DNA from: Deltaproteobacteria bacterium | GTDB lineage: Bacteria > Desulfobacterota > Desulfobaccia > Desulfobaccales > 0-14-0-80-60-11 | Reading direction: 5' to 3' | DNA: 5,330 nt | NCBI GenBank assembly: GCA_023381945.1 | Contig: JAMCQY010000057.1 | Location: forward strand, 1-5,330 | Part shown: one piece after another, positions 1-3,668 of the stretch | Layout: the number at the start of each line of letters is the position of its first letter | Position numbering within the stretch: position 1 is the stretch's first letter | The notes under the pieces: model-generated | Databases searched by the model: none | The model's input: only the letters and a program-made list of their open reading frames with translations | What the model was told of the DNA's origin: nothing | Translations under genes and position numbers: made by a program

Positions 1-27
1 CTCGCCGAGCTGCTCGGGGCGCTGTAA
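1..27 (+). CDS. 3' end of an upstream gene, or fragment of a broken gene
   Basis: Only eight codons, reading LAELLGAL and then TAA at 25-27, are inside the window, so no function can be given. The frame is the same one that stays open and looks coding after the stop (28-120). These codons are therefore either the natural end of an upstream gene or the part of a larger gene before a nonsense codon. The other two frames through this stretch give arginine- and serine-rich peptides unlike real protein. Confidence 0.45.
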   Translation, partial: LAELLGAL

Positions 28-210
28 GACGAGGACCTCAAGCGGCATCTCAAGGAGTGTCCCCGGAAGGATTGCCTGTATTGCGCGGCCGTGCGGGCCG
101 AGCTGATGAAACGAAAATCTGAAGGAGGAGCACATGCTTCACGCCAGAAAAAGTTACATGCGGATTCAGGACCCGCTCTCCGAAGCGGAGGGCGGCATCG
201 GGGTCAATGA
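28..210 (+). pseudogene. Coding-like frame with zinc-knuckle motif, no start codon (possible gene remnant)
   Basis: Directly after the TAA at 25-27 the same frame stays open to a TGA at 208-210. Its first 31 codons read like real protein: an acidic-basic helix, then H-x3-C-x4-C-x2-C (codons at about 46-87) and an amphipathic AAVRAELMKRK helix. The spacing resembles the H-x3-C-x2-C knuckle of putative zinc-finger (anti-sigma-like) domains, but that is only a resemblance. There is no ATG, GTG or TTG between the stop and the motif, so the segment cannot be an ordinary separate gene. The coding look fades after about 120, where another frame has TGA at 120-122 just before the ribosome binding site of the next gene; one extra base in the A run at 114-117 would give a clean end there. 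A nonsense mutation plus a small deletion, or sequencing errors, would explain the pattern. Confidence 0.35.
123..128 (+). promoter_or_regulatory. Strong ribosome binding site for the gene at 134
   Basis: AGGAGG ends five bases before the ATG at 134, an ideal Shine-Dalgarno arrangement. It fixes the start of the 86-residue gene and marks it as independently translated rather than coupled to the damaged frame upstream. Confidence 0.8.
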
Positions 211-394
211 GCCGGTTTTTCTGCTGAGAGCCAAGGATAAGGTCGCCGCCGCCGTGGTGCGGGCCTGGGCTTTTGCTGCTTCGGCGGCTGGGGCCGACCA
301 GGATATCGTGGAAAGCGCCTTGCGCCAGGCCGAGGCGATGGAGGCCTGGGAGCCGAAGCAGATCCCGGACATGCCGCCGGGCGATGCGAGTTGA
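134..394 (+). CDS. Small conserved-looking phage protein of unknown function (86 aa)
   Basis: The start is the ATG five bases after AGGAGG. The protein has a variable N-terminus of about 25 residues, then a segment beginning EPVFLLRAKDKVAAAVVRAW and continuing as an alanine-rich helical pair to EAMEAW and a short proline-rich tail (IPDMPP). From memory, this layout (PVF.LRA.D, an aromatic-containing helix, then a helix ending in AMEAW) resembles small hypothetical proteins in temperate phage early operons; I know no function for it. There are no cysteines, no signal peptide and no membrane segment; the alanine stretch AAAVVRAWAFAASAAGA contains an arginine and fits a soluble helix better. The stop is two bases before the ATG of the zinc-ribbon gene, so the two are probably translated in tandem. 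Confidence 0.75.
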   Translation: MLHARKSYMRIQDPLSEAEGGIGVNEPVFLLRAKDKVAAAVVRAWAFAASAAGADQDIVESALRQAEAMEAWEPKQIPDMPPGDAS

Positions 395-396
395 TC

Positions 397-624
397 ATGC
401 CGCTCTTTGAATACCAATGCGTCGATTGCCAGGGCCGGGATCAGCGGGTGGCCGGGCTGGACGACCACACGGCCGCCTGCGCCGAGTGCGGCGGCTTGAT
501 GCTGCGGCTGGACGAGGACGTTTTTGCCCCTTACGGGGCGACGGAAGACCGGGGACCGGAGACGGAGACTGAATGTACTGGCCACTGCCAGCATTTGCCG
601 GGAACAGGGGGGCTAACACCATGA
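397..624 (+). CDS. FmdB-like zinc-ribbon protein (75 aa)
   Basis: The N-terminus MPLFEYQCVDCQG is the signature opening of the FmdB/CxxC-CxxC regulatory zinc-ribbon family (usually MPxYEYxCxxCG). Cysteine pairs at residues 8/11 and 28/31 should hold one zinc ion in a treble-clef-like ribbon. The remaining 40 residues are acidic and low in complexity, with an extra C60/C64 pair that could be incidental. I chose ATG 397 because the family begins at MPL; TTG 391 would add only two residues. No strong ribosome binding site is visible, and the preceding stop (392-394) is two bases away, which suggests coupled translation. FmdB-type proteins have been proposed as transcription regulators, but the biochemical role is not settled; in a phage operon a nucleic-acid or protein-binding role is an inference. 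Confidence 0.75.
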   Translation: MPLFEYQCVDCQGRDQRVAGLDDHTAACAECGGLMLRLDEDVFAPYGATEDRGPETETECTGHCQHLPGTGGLTP

Positions 625-758
625 GCCAGATCGCCCACCGCCTCGACTTAAACACCCTCCTGATAATTCTCACCGGCGCCATTGCTATTGCCGCGCTGGC
701 GGGCGTGGCCTGCACTTTCTGGGCTATCTGGCAACTCAATAAACGGGAGAAGCCATGA
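621..758 (+). CDS. Single-helix membrane peptide (45 aa)
   Basis: This 45-residue peptide has a polar N-terminus (MSQIAHRLDLN), one long hydrophobic segment at about residues 12-37 (LLIILTGAIAIAALAGVACTFWAIW) broken into two halves only by glycines, and a positively charged tail (NKREKP). It should sit in the inner membrane with the basic end in the cytoplasm. The start ATG overlaps the previous stop as ATGA, and its own TGA overlaps the ATG of the GemA-like gene in the same way, so it is locked into the operon. A run of G at 607-612 may serve as a weak ribosome binding site. I do not recognise a family. Early phage membrane peptides of this size include superinfection-exclusion, kil-type and holin-like proteins, but nothing here decides between these. 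Confidence 0.65.
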   Translation: MSQIAHRLDLNTLLIILTGAIAIAALAGVACTFWAIWQLNKREKP

Positions 759-1237
759 AACCGCATTCCCGCATCAAGCCGCCCCAGGTGCAGCTGCTCA
801 ATGTGGCCCTGTCGGAACTCAACAAAATGGGAGTGGCCATCAGCAGAGACGAGGTGAAGGCGCGCTTCGGGGTGGCCTCCACCAAGGAGCTGACCTGCGC
901 CCAGTTCGACGAGGCCATGCGGCATTTCGAGGCCTGCGGGTTCGTCTACCGGCCCAAGGTCGGCAAGGCTCCCAAGATCGCCGCCCAGGCCCGGATTAAA
1001 CAGCGCTTTCTCCTGGCCATCGAAAAGCTGCTTAATGACCTGGACAAAGACTGGCCCTACGCCGAAGGCATTGCGGCCCGGATGAATTATCCCCGCAAAC
1101 TGGAATGGTGTACGCCGGAGCAGCTCCACAAGGTGCAAATCGCCCTGGCCTACGCCTGGCGGGAGGCCCAGGGGCTGCCGGTGCAGCGCCGGCCGGAGAC
1201 TTTACGGCGGCGGGCAGCCAGGGCCAAGCATGTCTAG
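755..1237 (+). CDS. gemA: GemA/Gp16-like phage regulatory protein (DUF1018 family)
   Basis: At 160 residues this has the normal size and two-part layout of the GemA/Gp16 family. An N-terminal helical part carries QLLNVALSEL, a loop with DEVKARFGVASTKELTCAQ (about 32-50, the family's usual 'gk.S.keLt..e' site) and an FEACGF end at 58-63. After a short linker, residues 78-137 read as helix, DWPYAEGIAARM and then LEWCTPEQLHKVQIAL, which matches the family's 'WaYa.gmakrm ... l..l.peqL.k...aL' end. A basic tail of about 20 residues follows. In phage Mu, GemA acts in the early operon and affects host gene expression and DNA supercoiling; that role is known only for Mu. Its ATG overlaps the membrane-peptide stop as ATGA, and GGGAG at 745-749 is a fair ribosome binding site. 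The assignment rests on motif pattern recalled, not on an alignment. Confidence 0.7.
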   Translation: MKPHSRIKPPQVQLLNVALSELNKMGVAISRDEVKARFGVASTKELTCAQFDEAMRHFEACGFVYRPKVGKAPKIAAQARIKQRFLLAIEKLLNDLDKDWPYAEGIAARMNYPRKLEWCTPEQLHKVQIALAYAWREAQGLPVQRRPETLRRRAARAKHV

Positions 1238-1604
1238 CGGCAAACGTAAATGTGTCTCCGGCAAGGTGGGTTATAACTCGCACCGCCGGGCGATGATGGC
1301 GATAGATCGGGTCATTGAAAACCATCCGCACTCGATACGCCTGCCTAAGAGAGCTTATCTTTGCCCGCGCTGCGGGCGCTGGCATTTAACCAGCGAGCCG
1401 AGGAGGTATTTTATGGCGGAAGACGTCGAACTGCGGGGCCGGATAGTGAAGGTCGGCGGGTTTACTGGCGACCCGCTTTTTGAGGAAGAGGGCGGACAGC
1501 AAGTTTATCTGCCCAAGGACGAGATCGCCGTGGTGCAGCAGGCGGACGGCACGGTGAAGGTGACCATGCCCGAGTGGCTGGCGAAGAAGAAGGGGCTTTA
1601 TTAA
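1230..1604 (+). CDS. Zinc-knuckle protein fused in frame to a second small domain (124 aa)
   Basis: The N-terminal part (residues 1-58) has C8, a YNSHRRAMMAI helix, and then YLCPRCGRWHLTS, giving C45-x2-C48-x3-H52. This 'CPxCGxWHLT' knuckle is common in small phage proteins and should bind zinc. The second part (62-124) is different: a beta-rich stretch, ELRGRIVKVGGFTGDPLF, then QQVYLPKDEIAVV, DGTVKVTMPEWLA and a lysine-rich end. It starts at a methionine (M62, ATG 1413) that has an AGGAGG six bases upstream. So the frame may encode a full-length fusion and also a separate 63-residue protein, or two genes that have lost the stop between them. The ATG at 1230 overlaps the end of the GemA-like gene by eight bases and has only a weak ribosome binding site. 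Function unknown; nucleic-acid binding by the knuckle is an inference. Confidence 0.7.
   Translation: MSSGKRKCVSGKVGYNSHRRAMMAIDRVIENHPHSIRLPKRAYLCPRCGRWHLTSEPRRYFMAEDVELRGRIVKVGGFTGDPLFEEEGGQQVYLPKDEIAVVQQADGTVKVTMPEWLAKKKGLY
1401..1406 (+). promoter_or_regulatory. Internal Shine-Dalgarno AGGAGG inside a coding frame
   Basis: AGGAGG lies six bases before ATG 1413 (spacer tatttt), which is ideal for initiation and stronger than the site of the enclosing gene at 1230. It encodes the residues RRY of the larger frame. A GC-rich inverted repeat (GCCCGC, 3-base loop, GCGGGC) lies just upstream at 1363-1377. Confidence 0.7.
1413..1604 (+). CDS. Nested in-frame small protein from internal start (63 aa)
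   Basis: This is the same frame as the 1230 gene, read from ATG 1413. The product begins MAEDVELRGRIVKVGG, a natural N-terminus, and contains alternating hydrophobic strands (RIVKVGGF, QQVYLPKDEIAVV, TVKVTMPEWLA) that suggest a small beta-barrel-like fold. The tail is KKKGLY. The consensus ribosome binding site at 1401-1406 is the main evidence for separate expression. I do not recognise the family. It could be the ancestral independent gene whose upstream neighbour lost its stop, in which case both the fusion and the short form would be made. Twelve bases after its stop begins the gene at 1616. Confidence 0.55.
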   Translation: MAEDVELRGRIVKVGGFTGDPLFEEEGGQQVYLPKDEIAVVQQADGTVKVTMPEWLAKKKGLY

Positions 1605-1615
1605 AGGAGGTCGTC

Positions 1616-2047
1616 ATGACCGAGAAGAAGCTCAAAAAGGTGGAACAGAAACTGGAGTGGGAGCAGGCCAAAAGCCGGCTGATGTACGAGATGACTCGGC
1701 ACATCGGCAAAGAGCGGGCCATCGGGGCGGGAGAGTTGTTCGAGGCCGTCTTCGAGAAGCCTTATGAGGGCAACAAAATGACCGGCTGCCGCCTGCTGCG
1801 GAAGCTCATCGAGGAAGTGAAGTACGGCCCCGAAGCAATTTTCATCGCCCATTCCTGCTGCACCATCCGGCCGGGCTATTATCTGCCGCGCACCGACAGC
1901 GAGCGCCGGGAGTACGTGGCCCGGGTGGCGCGCCAGGTGAAGAAAAAGATCGGCCGCCTGGCCCTGCTGAACCAGATGAACGCCGGCGCCTACGCCGGCC
2001 AACTGGCCCTGGAGCTCCAGGAGACGCAGTTCCCGGAGCGGTCATGA
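1616..2047 (+). CDS. Possible winged-helix phage protein of unknown function (143 aa)
   Basis: The start is the ATG five bases after AAAGGAGG (1603-1610), which overlaps the stop of the previous gene; starting further upstream at 1574 would run into that gene. Residues 1-22 are a charged coiled helix (KKLKKVEQKLEWEQAKSRL). Residues 23-90 then read as helix MYEMTRHIG, a short helix AIGAGELFEAVF, a helix CRLLRKLIEEV, and a strand-turn-strand ending GYYLPRTDSE. This is the helix-helix-helix-wing order of a winged helix. The last 50 residues are a basic helix (RQVKKKIGRLALLNQM) and an alanine/leucine-rich tail. From memory, phage early operons carry similar proteins, with 'LRKLI.EL' followed by 'GYYLA', that have no assigned function. 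DNA binding, perhaps in transcription control or replication, is an inference. Confidence 0.7.
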   Translation: MTEKKLKKVEQKLEWEQAKSRLMYEMTRHIGKERAIGAGELFEAVFEKPYEGNKMTGCRLLRKLIEEVKYGPEAIFIAHSCCTIRPGYYLPRTDSERREYVARVARQVKKKIGRLALLNQMNAGAYAGQLALELQETQFPERS

Positions 2048-2229
2048 GCACCGGGGCTGGAGTAGCGGGAGCCACCGGCGATTGCGCCACCTGTCCCTGG
2101 TACAAATCGCGGGGCAATAAGAAAAAAGGGCACCTGATTCCGGGGGGCTTCGGCAAATGCACCCGGCCCCAGGGGCACTGCCATCCGGAGAAGCCGCGGC
2201 TGGGGATTGGAGGGGTAAAGCATCAATGA
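2044..2229 (+). CDS. Four-cysteine small protein, probable zinc binder (61 aa)
   Basis: The ATG overlaps the previous stop as ATGA, and GGAG at 2035-2038 sits five bases upstream. The protein has a glycine/alanine-rich N-terminus, C14-x2-C17-P-W-Y, a basic loop (KSRGNKKKGH), GGFGKC39-T-R-P-x-G-H-C46-H, and a short basic tail. Two CxxC-like pairs about 21 residues apart could hold a single zinc ion or a metal cluster; H45 and H47 are alternative ligands. The order 'CxxCPWY ... GFGKCxRPxGHC' looks like a conserved small phage family but I cannot name it. Its own stop overlaps the start of the Gam-like gene, so the two are likely made together. Confidence 0.65.
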   Translation: MSTGAGVAGATGDCATCPWYKSRGNKKKGHLIPGGFGKCTRPQGHCHPEKPRLGIGGVKHQ

Positions 2230-2750
2230 GTTCGAAAAAATTAGCCTGCGCCTCGCCGGCGCATATGGAAGCCAATATGTGGCTCCAGGACATTCAGGAC
2301 GCTCTCTTGATTATAAAAAACACTGAGGAGGATATGGCGGCCGAATTAGTCCGTCTGAAGGCTTCCTCCGATTATTGGCAGGCTTTGGAGAAGGTTCTGA
2401 AGCACAACAAAGAGCGGTTGGAATTTGCGGACCTGGAATTAAAGAAACTCATGGCGGAGCAACAAAAAAATTTCTTTACCCTTCCCACTCCTTTAGGTTC
2501 CTGCTCCGTGGACCTGCCCCGCGGCACCTTGCTCTACGACAAAGAGGATTATGTGGTCAAGCCGCGCAAGGTCAAGGTCCTGGATAATCTGCTGAAATAC
2601 GGCTTCGAGGACGCCATCAAGCGCACGGTGGCGGTGGATTGGGACGCCCTGGAAAATAAAGAGGAGTGGCCCGACGCGGCCCTGGCCATCATCGGCACGC
2701 GGCGGGAGATTAAAGAGACCTATTCCTATGATCTCAAGGATAAGCCATGA
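2226..2750 (+). CDS. gam: Gam-like host-nuclease inhibitor
   Basis: This 174-residue protein has the expected size and two-part plan of the Mu-type Gam family. A long charged coiled coil at residues 20-80 (lysine/glutamate-rich, ending ELKKLMAEQQKN) leads into a C-terminal domain with TPLGSCSVDLPRG (88-100), a D-x-D-Y-V-V-x-P strand (105-113), KVLDNLLKYGFEDAI (117-131), VDWDAL (137-142) and a final strand ETYSYDL. This matches the family's order of 'G.v..r.....d...V..L...G...ai+.....d..al'. Mu Gam forms a dimer that threads linear DNA ends and shields them from RecBCD-type exonucleases; it is related to Ku. That function here is by family inference. ATG 2226 overlaps the previous stop as ATGA, with GGAGGGG at 2209-2215. 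Methionines at residues 14 and 18 are possible later starts but lack a ribosome binding site. Confidence 0.68.
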   Translation: MSSKKLACASPAHMEANMWLQDIQDALLIIKNTEEDMAAELVRLKASSDYWQALEKVLKHNKERLEFADLELKKLMAEQQKNFFTLPTPLGSCSVDLPRGTLLYDKEDYVVKPRKVKVLDNLLKYGFEDAIKRTVAVDWDALENKEEWPDAALAIIGTRREIKETYSYDLKDKP

Positions 2751-2926
2751 ATCACCTCTCGCCAACAGAACGTGAATTACTGAGGCGGCTGGATGATCTG
2801 GAAATTTCTCTCTCTACCGGTTCGCCTCCAGATCCCTATGAGCTAATAGAGTTTATCAATGAACTCAAAGATGAGTTGACCAATTGTTGGAATATTATCG
2901 CCTATCATGAAGGCTACAGATGTTAA
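2747..2926 (+). CDS. Hypothetical 59-residue acidic protein, AT-richer than its neighbours
   Basis: The ATG overlaps the Gam-like stop (ATGA) and follows AAGGA with a six-base gap. The sequence starts MNHLSPTERELLRRLDDLE, has a short SPPDP turn, then a second helix YELIEFINELKDELTNCW and ends HEGYRC. It is acidic and helical, probably a two-helix hairpin, with no transmembrane segment. By hand count positions 2761-2926 are about 42 percent GC, against about 80 percent in 4861-4920, and codons ending in A or T are frequent, so it may have arrived separately from its neighbours. I do not recognise it. The overlapping start, good ribosome binding site and lack of any other gene in the gap support it as real. 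Confidence 0.65.
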   Translation: MNHLSPTERELLRRLDDLEISLSTGSPPDPYELIEFINELKDELTNCWNIIAYHEGYRC

Positions 2927-2940
2927 AAGGAGAAGAACCA

Positions 2941-3396
2941 ATGAAATACGATGACGCCCCGGACAGCCTTTGCGAGCTTTGTGCAAACCTGATAGCGCAG
3001 CATTTTCCCCACCTGGCCAACGCCAAGCTGCTGTTGTTGGTCAATAAAAAGAAAATGATCCAGAAAGGCAATATTGTGTTGGGGAAAATAGTCAAGCCCT
3101 CCGACCTGCTGCGTTACTTATCGAGGAACGAGGCCCCGGAAGACGGCTACGACTTTATTATCCTGTTCGACAACAAATTGGTGCAGCATTGCGACGACCG
3201 CGACATCGAAAGGGTGCTGCGCCACGAGCTGCGCCACGTCTTTTTTGATGCCGACAGCAAAAACCCCTATTCCCTGATCGACCACGACTTCACCGATTTT
3301 TACGATGAGGTCGAATTGAACCAGGACGACCCCACCTGGGCCAAGCGCCTGGCGCAGACCGTCTCCCTGATTTACCACCAGGAAAAGGACGCCTGA
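2941..3396 (+). CDS. Putative phage metallopeptidase (HExxH zinc protease fold)
   Basis: Residues 95-99 read HELRH, an HExxH zinc-binding and catalytic motif, inside the helix RDIERVLRHELRHVFFDAD. About 16 residues later comes LIDHDFTDFYDEV (112-124), where H115 is the likely third zinc ligand. Upstream, DGYDFIILFDNKLVQ (68-82) is the beta strand that normally precedes the active helix. The order strand, HExxH helix, then 'HDxxDF' matches the putative phage metallopeptidase family found in many temperate phage early or accessory regions; substrates are unknown. The start at ATG 2941 follows AGGAGA (2928-2933) with a seven-base gap; an upstream ATG at 2920 lies inside the previous gene and was not chosen. 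There is no signal peptide, so it should act in the cytoplasm. The conserved residues look intact, so activity is plausible. Confidence 0.78.
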   Translation: MKYDDAPDSLCELCANLIAQHFPHLANAKLLLLVNKKKMIQKGNIVLGKIVKPSDLLRYLSRNEAPEDGYDFIILFDNKLVQHCDDRDIERVLRHELRHVFFDADSKNPYSLIDHDFTDFYDEVELNQDDPTWAKRLAQTVSLIYHQEKDA

Positions 3397-3397
3397 G

Positions 3398-3553
3398 ATG
3401 AACCTCCTGGCCCAGTATCTCCAGGATTTTAACCGGGAATACCTGCGCACCCCGGAGGACCGGCGGGAAGCCATCGGCGGTTTTATCGGCCTGGGCGTGG
3501 CGGCAGTGGTTATGGCCATCATCTTTATCTGCCGTTGGCCCCTGTGGTTTTAA
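3398..3553 (+). CDS. Single-helix membrane peptide (51 aa)
   Basis: The ATG lies one base after the metallopeptidase stop, with AAGGA eight bases upstream. Residues 1-24 are polar and charged (MNLLAQYLQDFNREYLRTPEDRR), followed by a hydrophobic segment at about 26-45 (IGGFIGLGVAAVVMAIIFIC) and a short RWPLWF end. One membrane pass is expected, with an amphipathic N-terminal helix that could lie on the membrane surface. The size fits small phage membrane proteins but no family is recognised. The stop codon overlaps the ribosome binding site of the next membrane peptide, so the two form a pair. Confidence 0.65.
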   Translation: MNLLAQYLQDFNREYLRTPEDRREAIGGFIGLGVAAVVMAIIFICRWPLWF

Positions 3554-3563
3554 GGAGGCGGTC

Positions 3564-3668
3564 ATGTGGCACATCCTGGCCCTGGGCGGCGGCTATGTGC
3601 TGCTCGGCCTGGCGGTTAGCCTGATTATCTGCCGGAAGATCGTCATCATGCGGGGCGACGGGGAATGA
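3564..3668 (+). CDS. Very small membrane peptide (34 aa)
   Basis: This 34-codon frame has a textbook start: AAGGAGG at 3552-3558 with a five-base gap to ATG 3564. Its TGA overlaps the next gene's ATG as ATGA. The product is one hydrophobic helix (about residues 3-23, ILALGGGYVLLGLAVSLIIC) followed by a basic stretch (RKIVIMR) and an acidic end. It should span the inner membrane once with the C-terminus in the cytoplasm. Despite its size, the two clean junctions and strong ribosome binding site make it convincing. Function unknown; together with the preceding peptide it could form a two-component membrane complex, but that is speculation. Confidence 0.65.
   Translation: MWHILALGGGYVLLGLAVSLIICRKIVIMRGDGE

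Noticed and set aside
682..999. Plus-strand open frame of 105 codons overlapping the GemA-like gene
   Set aside because: It is an out-of-frame shadow of the GemA-like gene with low-complexity glutamine/glycine/arginine content and no ribosome binding site.
395..1138. Long open frame on the minus strand (247 codons)
   Set aside because: It runs antisense to the zinc-ribbon, membrane-peptide and GemA-like genes, whose motifs and ATGA junctions are clear. It has no ribosome binding site, and its protein is arginine/proline-rich at the end, as expected from GC-rich antisense sequence.
1363..1377. GC-rich hairpin (GCCCGC, GCT loop, GCGGGC)
   Set aside because: It is formed by the codons of the CPRCGR knuckle and is not followed by a T run, so it is not a terminator. 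It could affect the nearby internal start, but nothing beyond position supports this.
1982..1999. Perfect inverted repeat GCCGGCG / CGCCGGC with a four-base loop
   Set aside because: It lies inside the 1616 gene, encodes NAGAYAG and has no T tract; it is likely a by-product of GC-rich alanine and glycine codons.
2895..3095. Minus-strand frame with a hydrophobic stretch
   Set aside because: It is antisense to the start of the metallopeptidase gene and to its ribosome binding site; the hydrophobic look comes from complementing lysine-rich codons.
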